DNA of 64,000 nt from Chitinophaga sancti (GTDB lineage: Bacteria; Bacteroidota; Bacteroidia; Chitinophagales; Chitinophagaceae): the NCBI RefSeq assembly GCF_034424315.1, contig NZ_CP139972.1:2046001-2110000 (forward strand). The letters are read 5' to 3'. This document shows, in pieces, positions 25,013 through 34,069 of this stretch. Positions within the stretch are counted from its first letter, which is position 1. The number at the start of each line of letters is the position of its first letter. The notes beneath the pieces were generated by a model that saw nothing but the letters and a program-made list of their open reading frames with translations, searched no databases and was not told where the DNA came from. The position numbers and the translations under genes are program-made.

Positions 25013-27475
25013 ATGGCCTCATCAACGAATAGAAAGTACACCCGGTTAAAATGGATTTTGCCCGCCTGTGTGATTGGAATTTGCTCAGTTTTTGCCAGTC
25101 TGCCGATAAACGGGCTACCAGAGAAGGTAATGAAAGCGCTGGAAGAATTTGCCAAACGCAACCCGCAGGAGAAAGTCTATCTGCATGTAGACAGAGATTA
25201 TTATGCTACCGGAGAAACCATCTGGTTCAAAGCATATGTAATGATGCAGAACCAGCCTTCCCTTTCCGCCACCAACCTGTACGTGGAATTGCTGAATAAG
25301 AATGGGAATATCGCAATGAAAAAGTTACTGCCTGTGGGCGGTGCTGGTGCATCCGGCAATTTTATATTGCCAGACACCCTTCCTGCAGGTAACTACCAGC
25401 TCAGGGCTTATACGGCCTGGATGCTGAACTATGATACCGACTACCTGTTTTATAAAAATATTGCCATTTACGATAGCCGTAAGAAAAATGCCCTGCAGGT
25501 ACTGGATAGTACGGCGGTTGTGAGCAATGACTTTGCGGTGCAGTTCTTCCCGGAGGGCGGTAGCCTGATGAACGGGGTAACTAGTACCGTGGCTTTCAAA
25601 GCCCTTAAGTCCGACGGCTATCCCGTGGAAGTGAGTGGTAAGATCGTGGATAATAAAGGAAAGGTGGTCGCCCAGATTAAGTCAGAACATGACGGTATGG
25701 GTAGTTTTGACCTGGAACCAGCCAAGGGCGTGACCTACAAGGCACAGATGCAAAGTGCGAACGGGGGTAGTAAGGAATTTGCCCTGCCGGCAGCGCTGAA
25801 TAAAGGTGCGATGCTGAAGGTATTTAACAGGGGCTCACGTATTTTTTTCCAGACCATCCTTGCCAATCCGCTGGATACCACTTACGATGACCTGATGGTC
25901 TTTGCCCAGATGCAGCACCAGATGGTGTACCGGGCCATGTTGAAGGGATCTGAGGGCAGGATTAGCGGGTTTATTCCTACCAACCAGTTGCCTAGTGGCA
26001 TTTTGCATATCACCTTGTTCACCAGCCAGGGATTACCGGTTTCTGAGCGACTGGTGTTTGTTCGCCAGAATGATCAGCTGGACCTGAGTCTGCAGAATGC
26101 GAACATTGGAAAGGAAGAACGCGAAAAGAGTACCATCGAGCTGCTGGTACCGGAGAAAATGGCAACCAGTTTGTCAGTTTCCATTACGGATGCTGATAAG
26201 GTGCACCCGGCGATCGATGAGAATAACATCGTTTCCAACCTGCTGCTGACTTCTGACCTGAAAGGATATATATATAATCCAGCCTTCTATTTCAAAGATA
26301 CTTCGGCTACGACCCTGCATGCACTGGACCTGGTGATGCTGACGAATGGCTGGAGAAGGTTTGTGTGGAACAAGATCCTGAATGATACGATGCCAAATAT
26401 CCGTTACCCCTATGAGCAGGGTATTCGTTTGAAAGGTAGTACCTATGCGAATAATGGAAGTATTGTAATGGCAAATGGTAAGGTGGATTTCATTATCAAA
26501 AACCCGATTGACAGTACGACTTCATTTGCTTCTGCGCCTACGGATAATAAGGGTGATTTTGTGCTGGATGGTTTGCAGTTTATGGATACGGTGAATATAT
26601 TCTACCAGGGTAATGATAAAATGAAGCGGTATAGTAATGTAACTGTAAGGTTCAATAACCACTTCTTTGATAACAGCGTGCCGGTGAAAACCCCTTATGC
26701 AGCGAAGAACCCGGTGGTGATGGATGCAAGTATGCTGAGTGCGTATCTGAATACAGCTTATGAGAATGGTCGTATTGCGAAGTCAATTGCGAGCCGGTCT
26801 ATTTTGCTGAAGGAGTTTAATGTAACTGAGCGTAAGGTTACGGCAGCGCAGACAACGGAGAGCCGTTATGTATCAGGGATGTTTACTTCTGATAACGGGT
26901 ATAGTTTTGACCTGACGAAGGAGACGCCGACATCGCTGAATGTGTTCCAGTACTTACAGTCAAGAGTAGCGGGATTACAGATTACGGGGGATTATAACAA
27001 CCCGAATATGACGTGGAGAGGTGGTACGCCTAGCTTATACCTGAATGAGATGCCGACAGATAAGAGTATGATTGCGACGCTGAATATTAATGATATTGCG
27101 CTGGTGAAGGTGTTCAGACCGCCGTTTATGGGTGGTATAGGCGGTGGCGCTAATGGTGCGATTGCGATTTATACGAAGAAAGGAGGGGATAATAATGGTG
27201 CTGATGGGGTGAAAGGGTTTGAGTTGTATAGGAAAGCGGGGTATAGTATTGTGAAAGAGTTTTATGCGCCGGATTATAGTCAAAGAAAGGAGATTTATAG
27301 CTTGCCTGATAAGCGATTGACTTTGTACTGGAATCCGAATGTGGTGGTGGATTCGATTACGCATACGGCGACGCTGACGTTTTATAATAATGATATCCCG
27401 ACTTCGCATTTTAGAGTGGTTGTGGAGGGGATTGGAGAGGATGGAAGAGTGGGGAGAGTGGAGCAGACTTTTTAG
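25013..27475 (+). CDS. MG2/TonB-plug surface protein
   Basis: An 820-residue secreted protein with an N-terminal hydrophobic signal (LKWILPACVIGICSVFASLP). An MG2-like macroglobulin domain follows (EKVYLHVDRDYYATGETIWFK), later Ig-like domains, and near residues 640-720 a TonB-receptor plug-like domain (NVFQYLQSRVAGLQI...GANGAIAIYTKKGG). There is no 22-strand barrel, so it is not a transporter. Such proteins are common in Bacteroidota beside surface systems, with uncertain role. Third codon positions in the last ~130 codons turn G/T-rich. A terminator follows at 27512. Confidence 0.8.
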   Translation: MASSTNRKYTRLKWILPACVIGICSVFASLPINGLPEKVMKALEEFAKRNPQEKVYLHVDRDYYATGETIWFKAYVMMQNQPSLSATNLYVELLNKNGNIAMKKLLPVGGAGASGNFILPDTLPAGNYQLRAYTAWMLNYDTDYLFYKNIAIYDSRKKNALQVLDSTAVVSNDFAVQFFPEGGSLMNGVTSTVAFKALKSDGYPVEVSGKIVDNKGKVVAQIKSEHDGMGSFDLEPAKGVTYKAQMQSANGGSKEFALPAALNKGAMLKVFNRGSRIFFQTILANPLDTTYDDLMVFAQMQHQMVYRAMLKGSEGRISGFIPTNQLPSGILHITLFTSQGLPVSERLVFVRQNDQLDLSLQNANIGKEEREKSTIELLVPEKMATSLSVSITDADKVHPAIDENNIVSNLLLTSDLKGYIYNPAFYFKDTSATTLHALDLVMLTNGWRRFVWNKILNDTMPNIRYPYEQGIRLKGSTYANNGSIVMANGKVDFIIKNPIDSTTSFASAPTDNKGDFVLDGLQFMDTVNIFYQGNDKMKRYSNVTVRFNNHFFDNSVPVKTPYAAKNPVVMDASMLSAYLNTAYENGRIAKSIASRSILLKEFNVTERKVTAAQTTESRYVSGMFTSDNGYSFDLTKETPTSLNVFQYLQSRVAGLQITGDYNNPNMTWRGGTPSLYLNEMPTDKSMIATLNINDIALVKVFRPPFMGGIGGGANGAIAIYTKKGGDNNGADGVKGFELYRKAGYSIVKEFYAPDYSQRKEIYSLPDKRLTLYWNPNVVVDSITHTATLTFYNNDIPTSHFRVVVEGIGEDGRVGRVEQTF

Positions 27476-27511
27476 TGGAATTCCTTTTTAAAATTTACAG
27501 CTTTAATTATA

Positions 27512-27550
27512 GAAAGCCCTCTGTGTATTGCAGGGGGTTTTCTTTTTTGT
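27512..27550 (+). terminator. Intrinsic terminator
   Basis: A 12-bp stem with two wobbles (27512-27523 with 27531-27542) around a 7-base loop, followed by TTTTTT. Confidence 0.75.
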
Positions 27551-27592
27551 TTAGGTACAATGATTGTTGTTCAATAAGAAAAATTTACTACC

Positions 27593-27946
27593 ATGATGAA
27601 TGAACAACAATACCAGGAATGTATCAATGCATGCATGGAATGTGCCAATACATGTGATTATTGCGCTTCAGCCTGCCTGAATGAAGCCAATGTAGCGAAC
27701 TTACGGAACTGTATACGTTTGGATTTGGAATGTGCTGCGATATGCCGTACGGCCGCGGAGGTGATGAGTTTGAATGGAAGGTTTAGCGAGCAGATATGTA
27801 ATTTATGTGCGGAAGTGTGCCATGCCTGTGCTGATGAATGTCAAAGACATGCAGAGATGGGAATGGAGCATTGCAGGGAGTGTGCGGAGATGTGCAGGAA
27901 ATGTGCTGCGGCGTGTGAAGAGATGGCGCATCATGCGGTTAGATAA
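27593..27946 (+). CDS. Cys-rich four-helix-bundle copper-binding protein (DUF326/Csp-like)
   Basis: A 117-residue protein with about 20 cysteines in regular CxxC/CxxxC spacing along helices (ACMECANTCDYCASACL, HCRECAEMCRKCAAACEEM). This is the copper-storage Csp pattern, in which each helix lines a core that binds many Cu(I) ions. There is no signal peptide, so it is probably cytosolic (Csp3-like). Its 3' end overlaps the convergent phosphopantetheinyl transferase by 8 bases. The ATG at 27596 is an alternative start. Confidence 0.9.
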   Translation: MMNEQQYQECINACMECANTCDYCASACLNEANVANLRNCIRLDLECAAICRTAAEVMSLNGRFSEQICNLCAEVCHACADECQRHAEMGMEHCRECAEMCRKCAAACEEMAHHAVR

Positions 27947-28412
27947 ACTTTTGTTTTACCATCGCCCAATAACGCCCATGATGGCTGATTGATACTGGTT
28001 GATCATCTATCATGGGCAATCCATGTTCATCTTTACAGTACTTAGTTGAGGGATCGGTGAACACCTCTATTTGTGGAAATAATTCTGGATTTGTGACTGC
28101 AATGGTATGGATGAATTCTTCAGTCACTTCAGTTTGGATAAAGTATTCTTTCTCCTCGTATAGAAATGATCCTGGTGTGTGATAAGTGATAGATAAGGGA
28201 GCGTAGCGGCGTTGCAAAGTAGCCCTGTTGATGATTTTATACACTGCTTCTTTGGCACTCCATAAGCGCCAGACGGATTGATCGTTTGTAATCAGCGACT
28301 GTTCTTTTGGTGTGAAAATTTTGGAGAGGTAATTGGGTCTTCGCCAATTACTCTCCACAGCGGCAGTGCGCAGGTCTACAATATCGTTTCCTATCATGCC
28401 GTCATTCATCAT
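27939..28412 (-). CDS. 4'-phosphopantetheinyl transferase (AcpS/Sfp-type)
   Basis: A 157-residue transferase with the two family motifs: GNDIVDL (Asp10 for Mg) and WSAKEAVYK (residues 51-59, with Glu55 and Lys54/Lys59). It moves phosphopantetheine from CoA to the serine of a carrier protein. It is 13 bp downstream of an ACP gene, so that ACP is the obvious target. It is the last gene of the polyketide cluster. Starts at 28412 and 28397 (MIGNDIVDL) are both possible. Confidence 0.88.
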   Translation of the reverse strand: MMNDGMIGNDIVDLRTAAVESNWRRPNYLSKIFTPKEQSLITNDQSVWRLWSAKEAVYKIINRATLQRRYAPLSITYHTPGSFLYEEKEYFIQTEVTEEFIHTIAVTNPELFPQIEVFTDPSTKYCKDEHGLPMIDDQPVSISHHGRYWAMVKQKFI

Positions 28413-28424
28413 TTAGTTATCATT

Positions 28425-28673
28425 CTACCCCAACTTTGATTCAATAATGTCCATCGCGGCTTTTACATTTACCATCTTTTCCATAGATTCATTATCAATC
28501 ACGATATTATACTTCTCTTCCACATCCAGGATCACATCTACCAGGTTTGCAGAATTGATCTTCAGATCAGTGATAAAATCCGTATTCTCATTGATGTTAG
28601 CCAGGGCTTCTTCATCCTTTGCATATGGTTTTACGATCGCTTTCAGTTCGGCAATTAAAGTTTCTTTATCCAT
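28425..28673 (-). CDS. Acyl carrier protein
   Basis: An 82-residue acidic carrier protein. Ser41 in KINSANLVD takes the place of the canonical DSL serine, so the attachment site is kept but the surrounding DSLD motif is not, which marks it as a pathway-specific ACP. Helices are as expected (ALANINENTDFITDL, ILDVEEKYNI). Its start overlaps the ketosynthase stop by 8 bases, indicating coupled translation, and the phosphopantetheinyl transferase follows 13 bp later. Confidence 0.88.
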   Translation of the reverse strand: MDKETLIAELKAIVKPYAKDEEALANINENTDFITDLKINSANLVDVILDVEEKYNIVIDNESMEKMVNVKAAMDIIESKLG

Positions 28674-29943
28674 TTATATATTTTTTCAAGATTACACAGG
28701 CATTGACATCTCCAAATCCAAAACTTGCCTTGGCGATGATCTTTAAATTTACATTTAATAATTCACGGGGCACACAAGACTCATCAATAATAGCACTTAT
28801 TTCAGGATGCAGGTCTTCGCAATTGATATTAGGGAACAGGAAGCCTTCTTTCAGTTGCAACACTGAGGCCACCAGTTCAATACTGCCGGACCCACTCAGG
28901 CAGTGGCCTACCATGCCTTTCAGGGCATTGATATAGGGGAAATCTTTTCCGGCACGGCCCAGGGCTCTGCTCCAGTTTTCAACTTCCAGGGAATCTTTGC
29001 CGGTGGCAGTCAGGTGACCGTTGATGGCATCTATATCCTTACCAGTTATACCCGCCTGCGCCATGGCTTGTGTAATGCAACGTTGTACAGCTATGCTGTT
29101 GGGCGCTGTCATGGTACCATCGCCTCTTTGACCTCCGCTGTTTACGTGGCCGCCGAGTACTTCGGCGTAGATGGTAGCGCCTCTTGCCAATGCACTATCC
29201 AGTGATTCCAGGACTAAGGCCCCTGCCCCACTGCCGGGCACAAACCCGCTGGCTGATGCGCTCATGGGGCGTGAACCTTGTGCAGGGCAGTCGTTATGTT
29301 TATAGGTACATACTTTAAGAGCATCGAAGCCGCCCCAGATGTAAGGACCTGCATCGCTGGTGCTACCGGCGAGCATGCGGGTGGCCTGGCCGTTTTTAAT
29401 ACGTTCAAAAGCCATGAGTACAGATTCAGCGCCGGTGGTGCAGGCCGATGAATTTGTAGTGACCTGGTTGCCGAGGCCCAGTTTGCCACCCAGCCAGGCA
29501 CTGATGCCGCTGGCCATGGTTTGAGGAACGACGGTGCTGCCTAAACGGCGTACCTGGAGGGCGTCTACTTTGTAGATAGCTTCTCTGAGTTTATCAAGGC
29601 CGGAAGATCCTGCGCCAAAGATGACGCCACTTTCCCAGTCAGGGGTGTCGCTGGCGGAAATCTTCAGGCTGGCATCTTTCCAGGCATCGATGCCGGCAAT
29701 GAGGCCGTATAAAATACCACTGCTATTGAAATTGCGGAGTTCGAGCGGGTCGAGGTATTGTAATTGCAATTCTTCTGGTATGTCGGGTTTGCCGGCGATC
29801 TGACAGGAGAACTGCAATTCTGCTAATTGCGGTACGTGACGGATACCGGAGGTGCCAGTTTTGATGGCCTGGGTAAAGGCTGGTATGCCCACTCCGTTTG
29901 GAGCGGCAATGCCTAATCCTGTTATTACAACCCGATTGCTCAT
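28666..29943 (-). CDS. Beta-ketoacyl-ACP synthase (FabF-like)
   Basis: A 425-residue condensing enzyme. The active-site Cys is 168 in NSSACTTGAES, with His310 in NGHLTATGKDS and His347 in VGHCLSGSG, so the Cys-His-His triad is complete. The usual GHTLG-like second histidine is GHCLSGSG here. It probably extends the acyl chain that primes the type III synthase. A divergent-looking 240-bp gap upstream carries dispersed element copy B. It shares 8 bases with the ACP gene. Confidence 0.9.
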   Translation of the reverse strand: MSNRVVITGLGIAAPNGVGIPAFTQAIKTGTSGIRHVPQLAELQFSCQIAGKPDIPEELQLQYLDPLELRNFNSSGILYGLIAGIDAWKDASLKISASDTPDWESGVIFGAGSSGLDKLREAIYKVDALQVRRLGSTVVPQTMASGISAWLGGKLGLGNQVTTNSSACTTGAESVLMAFERIKNGQATRMLAGSTSDAGPYIWGGFDALKVCTYKHNDCPAQGSRPMSASASGFVPGSGAGALVLESLDSALARGATIYAEVLGGHVNSGGQRGDGTMTAPNSIAVQRCITQAMAQAGITGKDIDAINGHLTATGKDSLEVENWSRALGRAGKDFPYINALKGMVGHCLSGSGSIELVASVLQLKEGFLFPNINCEDLHPEISAIIDESCVPRELLNVNLKIIAKASFGFGDVNACVILKKYING

Positions 29944-30038
29944 AGCATATTTTATTGCTGGTTTTAAGCCAGTAGTTTTTGTTTTAAAAAGATACTTTCT
30001 GCTGAAATGACGATTCCTGATTTACAAATAAATTAGCT

Positions 30039-30104
30039 GGAACTCATTTCATACTTACCAAATAAGAATTAATTATCAAATACGTAATTATGAAAATGAG
30101 TCCC
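30039..30104. repeat. Dispersed palindromic element, copy B
   Basis: Begins ggaactcatttcat and ends atgaaaatgagtcc. It lies between the ketosynthase start and the dehydratase end, inside the polyketide cluster. Confidence 0.65.
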
Positions 30105-30182
30105 TTTTTCGGTCTGAAGAGCGCTATTCCTGTTTTTGAATTGATCTGCCAATCCAGTTTTCAACCCGATGCCCTACTCCTC

Positions 30183-30635
30183 CTATTCCGACTGAAGCGG
30201 TTTCGCCATCACCATCCCAGCAATCATCCCGGCACACACCTCTCTGCCCGCTGCATTGCGCATACTAACTTTACACTTCAATTTCCCAAACCTAAAAAAC
30301 TGTTTCTCCGACGTCACTGTCACCTTCTCACCGGGAAAAACCGGGTGCATGAATTCAATTTCTGTAGAGGTCAGTCCAAACGCCATGCCTGAGCCTTCGG
30401 GCACCACACCTTTGAGATAAATCCCCAGGCAGACCAGGCCAATCTGGGCCATCGTTTCTGTGAGAACCACCCCGGGGGTAACAGGAAACCCTTTAAAATG
30501 CCCTTTATAAAAATCCATGTCGGCATGATACGTAAAATGTCCTACCACCTTATCACAATCAATATAATCCAGGCCATCTACAAAGAGGAATGGCGGAGAA
30601 TAAGGCAGGTAATTAAGTATGTCGTGTGTAGTCAT
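30183..30635 (-). CDS. 3-hydroxyacyl-ACP dehydratase (FabZ/hotdog)
   Basis: A 150-residue hotdog-fold dehydratase: YKGHFKGFPVTPGVVLTETMAQIG carries His46 and Glu60, the catalytic pair of FabZ-like enzymes. It removes water from the 3-hydroxyacyl-ACP made after the ketoacyl step; no ketoreductase gene was seen in the cluster, so FabG from central metabolism may be used. It follows the type III synthase gene by 35 bp. Third codon positions are G-rich near its end. Confidence 0.88.
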   Translation of the reverse strand: MTTHDILNYLPYSPPFLFVDGLDYIDCDKVVGHFTYHADMDFYKGHFKGFPVTPGVVLTETMAQIGLVCLGIYLKGVVPEGSGMAFGLTSTEIEFMHPVFPGEKVTVTSEKQFFRFGKLKCKVSMRNAAGREVCAGMIAGMVMAKPLQSE

Positions 30636-30670
30636 AATCTAACAAATATGAGCGGATATTAGCCCCTTTA

Positions 30671-31723
30671 TTACCACTCCAGGAGGATCCGCTGCGCAGA
30701 GAATCCCGGTCCAAAACTAAGCATCAAACCCCGCTCTCCTGCCGGTAGTTTCTTGTCCATAAACCGCTCCAAAACATACAGCACGGTAGCACTAGACATA
30801 TTGCCATACAAGCGCAGCACCTCCTTCGTATCATCTATATTCTTTCCCAATTCCTGGAACAATCCCTCCACCGTCTGAATGATCTTCTTACCACCGGGAT
30901 GGAATATAAAATGTTGTATATCCTCTATCGTAAAACCATTCCTTGATAAAAAAGGATGAATAATATCCGGGAAATGCGCCGCTATCTGATCCGGTACCTC
31001 CACATCCAACACCATTTGCAAACCGGTGTTTGTTAGGTGGAACCCCATCAGGTGCTCAGCTTCGTAAAAATGATACATCTCCTCGCCCAATATTTCAGGT
31101 CCTTCATCATCAGGATGAGAGGACAATATTACACAGGCCGCACCATCTCCGAAGATAGCCGCACTCACGATATTGGGCATTGAAAAATCATCCAGCTGGA
31201 AGGTAGCGGTAGGAGATTCTACGGCTATTACCGCCGCTCTCTTGCCGGGATTTGCCTGCAGGAATTTCTTGGCGTAGATCATCCCGGAGATACCAGCAGC
31301 ACAACCCATCTCTGTTACCGGCAGGCGAACGATGTCTTGTTTTAACTGCAAGGCATTGATCAGGTAAGCATCCAGTGAAGGGATCATGATACCTGTGCAA
31401 CTCACCGTGATAATATAATCCAGTGACTGCGGAGATAACCCTGCTTTCGTCAGTGCTCCTTCCAGGCACTCCCTGCCCAGTTTGATCACTTCCCTCACGT
31501 ACAGGTCATTCTTTTCTTCGAAGCTGGTCTTCGTAAACACATCTTCCGGCCCCATGATAGAATACCTTCTATCCACCGCTGCATTCTCAAAAATCTTCTT
31601 CACCTTCCTGGCAAAACGATCCTCCTGTCCGGACAACCACAGATCCAGGAAAGGCATGATCTCTTCTGTAGTACGGGTATATGGCGGCAAAGCTTTTGCT
31701 ACCGACTGAATTTTTACACTCAT
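30671..31723 (-). CDS. Type III polyketide synthase (chalcone/stilbene synthase family)
   Basis: A 350-residue ketosynthase-like enzyme with the complete type III triad: Cys141 in EMGCAAG, His275 in FHPGGKK and Asn308 in YGNMSSAT. The C-terminal GLMLSFGPGFSAQRILL is the family GFGPG motif. It uses a fatty acyl starter and malonyl-CoA to make alkyl-pyrones, resorcinols or phloroglucinols. Start at 31723 overlaps the methyltransferase stop as ATGA. With the dehydratase, ketosynthase, ACP and PPTase below it the locus carries its own starter-acyl supply, which is unusual. Confidence 0.93.
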   Translation of the reverse strand: MSVKIQSVAKALPPYTRTTEEIMPFLDLWLSGQEDRFARKVKKIFENAAVDRRYSIMGPEDVFTKTSFEEKNDLYVREVIKLGRECLEGALTKAGLSPQSLDYIITVSCTGIMIPSLDAYLINALQLKQDIVRLPVTEMGCAAGISGMIYAKKFLQANPGKRAAVIAVESPTATFQLDDFSMPNIVSAAIFGDGAACVILSSHPDDEGPEILGEEMYHFYEAEHLMGFHLTNTGLQMVLDVEVPDQIAAHFPDIIHPFLSRNGFTIEDIQHFIFHPGGKKIIQTVEGLFQELGKNIDDTKEVLRLYGNMSSATVLYVLERFMDKKLPAGERGLMLSFGPGFSAQRILLEW

Positions 31724-32430
31724 AAATTTGATATTATCCACTGGTAGCGGTAAGCCCATTTCCACCTGAGGGTATATTGAACGATATTTAAGGTCTTAGC
31801 CAATGCGATCAGTTCTTTTCTTTTAAAACCACGGAGAATGGAGATCCTGCCATCTTCCTTTGCCATTGGGCCAAGGCCCCACACAAAACTGAACAGGCAA
31901 AATAAGTAGTAAGCTATCCTGCTACGATGCAGGTCATTGATCACGATGCCAATGCGGGCATTGCGCAAGAGCAATTGCAGCAGGGATTTCAGTGCTGCTT
32001 CTGCAAAATGATGTAATGTCAGTGTACAAAGAACAATGTCGTATTTGCTTGCTGCAAATTCTGCAGAGAATATATCTGTGCAATGATAAATGATTTCAGG
32101 ATAATCAGCAGACAGGGTGATGGCGTGAGCGATGGTGAAACGATTCGCATCTACACCAATGAATTTAACAGAGCGGCCTTCTTTGCGGCATTTAAGCGCC
32201 AGTGTACGCAGCATGTCGCCATTACCACAACCCAGATCTACTATACTAACGGTTTTATCTACGGGGATGGATTGCAGTAATTGACGTACCCCCTGTACTG
32301 TTATACGGTTACCTCCAAGTAACTGGTTGATGCCTGCTATTTCATCGAGCGTTTGTCGCAGGGTGTCGCCTTCCATCTGGAAGTCGTCCATGATCTCTGG
32401 TGCGGATGTTCTTTGACTGGTATTGATCAT
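31720..32430 (-). CDS. Class I SAM-dependent methyltransferase of the polyketide cluster
   Basis: A 236-residue Rossmann methyltransferase with motif I VDLGCGNGDMLRTLA near residue 65 and VKFIGVDANRF after it, plus a TLTLHHF motif. It probably methylates the polyketide or its quinone on O or C. It overlaps the type III PKS gene by 4 bases (ATGA), so their translation is coupled. In Streptomyces the srs phenolic-lipid operon has the same three functions: PKS, methyltransferase, flavoprotein; similarity in function is inferred, not in family. Confidence 0.87.
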   Translation of the reverse strand: MINTSQRTSAPEIMDDFQMEGDTLRQTLDEIAGINQLLGGNRITVQGVRQLLQSIPVDKTVSIVDLGCGNGDMLRTLALKCRKEGRSVKFIGVDANRFTIAHAITLSADYPEIIYHCTDIFSAEFAASKYDIVLCTLTLHHFAEAALKSLLQLLLRNARIGIVINDLHRSRIAYYLFCLFSFVWGLGPMAKEDGRISILRGFKRKELIALAKTLNIVQYTLRWKWAYRYQWIISNL

Positions 32431-32526
32431 TAATTGTTCGTACTACACTTTTTTAAGGAGTTGCTGTCAATAAGGGAATGCCATTTATTATTAGTTTATG
32501 CTTTCCAATGTTCGCCGGCGTTTGGT

Positions 32527-32634
32527 GATTTAGGCGATCAAATCTTTCTTGCACACTTAAGCGTTTTCCACGCATTTGCCAGTTTAGGCGATCAAATTAT
32601 CCTTACACACTTAATGGCTTTCCATGCGTTTGCC
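32527..32634. repeat. 54-bp direct repeat at the end of the FAD gene
   Basis: Two 54-bp units (32527-32580 and 32581-32634) with a degraded third piece upstream of 32527. The unit on the plus strand includes TTTAGGCGATCAAAT and CACACTTAA. The last ~10 codons of the FAD oxidoreductase, including its stop codon, lie in the second unit, so the gene's 3' end has been duplicated into its downstream flank. Confidence 0.8.
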
Positions 32635-33715
32635 TTATTATAAACGGCAATAGCGCAGGCATTGCCACCACTGTTCCCATTGTCACCCCAGAAAGCCATG
32701 GATGCGTAAATACTGAAGAAAGCAAACTGCCTGTTTTCATTCGTTTTGCAAACTGCTCATTCCATTTCTTTATATACCCCTTTTCCATTTCAAGTCTTGG
32801 CTGGTCCTGCAGTACCTGTTGTGCAGCCAGCTGCGCGCTGCTAATCGCCATCGCCATTCCATTCCCGCAAAGCGGATGGATCAAACCGGCGGTATCTCCA
32901 GTCATCAATATATGCTGATCCACTTTCTTTTTCTCAGAAAAAGAAATCTGGCTGATGGTCAATGGCCGCTCGAACAAAGGCGCACTGTTCTCAAAGATCT
33001 CTTTCAGAAATTTATTTTCGTAAAGTACTTCCCGGCGGTGCTCATCGATATTCTTATAATTCTTAAACACTTCGTAACCTGCCAGGTAGCAGATATTAAT
33101 GATATTCTTCTCCACTTTTGACACACCACAATAGCCTCCCCTGAAATTATGTAAGGCAACCAGGCCATCCGGAAAATCTCCCTCGTAATGAGCTTTGACT
33201 GCCAGCCAGGGTGATTTCTTTTCCCAGAAATCCCTGTTCAGCTGCTGGTCCAGCGCCGCTCTTTTTCCGTAAGCACCGATGGCATGAGTGGCAAACAATG
33301 TACCGTTTGCTACCGTTTCGATTGCAAACTGTTCTTTTACAAAAGAAATATTCGTCACTGTATCCTGCAGCAGCCTGACACCATTGTTCACAGCCTTTCC
33401 CATCAGGAAGGCATCCAATGCAAAGCGACTGATACCGAAGCCGCCGAGCGGAAGGCGGGTTTCCACTTTCCTGCCGGCAACTGTGGAAATACATACCCTT
33501 TCAATGAGGGCAGGTGACAGTACAGCAGGGTCGGCATCCAGCCATTGTAAATAGGGCAATACTTCGTTAGAGATGTACTCTCCACATACTTTGTGCCTAG
33601 GGTAAGGATGCTTCTCGACGACAGTTACATGCAACCCTGCTTTTGACAGATGAATAGCGGCGGTCAGGCCTGCCAGTCCACCACCCACAATTATAACTTC
33701 GCGAACTGGTTGCAT
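32603..33715 (-). CDS. FAD-dependent oxidoreductase (geranylgeranyl reductase/monooxygenase-like)
   Basis: A 370-residue flavoprotein from 33715 (MQPVREVIIVGGG). The FAD GxGxxG motif is VGGGLAGLTAA, with the acidic end VVEKHP, then RHKVCGEY, and GDTAGLIHPLCGNGMAMA as the second FAD motif. This is the geranylgeranyl reductase/aromatic hydroxylase group. As the first gene of the minus-strand cluster it may hydroxylate the aromatic polyketide ring, or reduce a prenyl chain. The frame is open ten codons further up. The gene's 3' end forms part of a 54-bp repeat. Confidence 0.86.
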   Translation of the reverse strand: MQPVREVIIVGGGLAGLTAAIHLSKAGLHVTVVEKHPYPRHKVCGEYISNEVLPYLQWLDADPAVLSPALIERVCISTVAGRKVETRLPLGGFGISRFALDAFLMGKAVNNGVRLLQDTVTNISFVKEQFAIETVANGTLFATHAIGAYGKRAALDQQLNRDFWEKKSPWLAVKAHYEGDFPDGLVALHNFRGGYCGVSKVEKNIINICYLAGYEVFKNYKNIDEHRREVLYENKFLKEIFENSAPLFERPLTISQISFSEKKKVDQHILMTGDTAGLIHPLCGNGMAMAISSAQLAAQQVLQDQPRLEMEKGYIKKWNEQFAKRMKTGSLLSSVFTHPWLSGVTMGTVVAMPALLPFIIRQTHGKPLSV

Positions 33716-34069
33716 AGTGATGATTTCTGAGGCAAGTCTACACATTTTTTTTATACATACGAAAAAATCGCTTTTATTAGTGGGATTGCCGTTTGACGAC
33801 TACTTCGGCGTACAGGGTCAGGGAGCTTCGCTCAATGCGCTACAGTTAAAGAAGTCCTTTTGTGGGATTAAAAAACCATCTCAACCCGCCATAGCACTGT
33901 TTGTACCCAAAATCGAAGGCGTTTTTCCGGGGAGACCTGTTAGCTGTTTGGAAAATGCTGTTATTATTGGCAGAAAAAATATTTTAGCCCGCAGGCAACC
34001 TTTTTTATTCCCCTCCCGTATTATCTTTTCGGAGTGCACATCCATATTTAATCATTTAACCGTAAACAG
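33716..34069. other. 354-bp divergent intergenic region
   Basis: Contains the promoters of the FAD oxidoreductase (minus) and of the lipoprotein at 34070 (plus). A frame at 33717-34073 is open but has no recognised domain and overlaps the lipoprotein start, so it is not called. No repeat or hairpin stands out. Confidence 0.5.
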
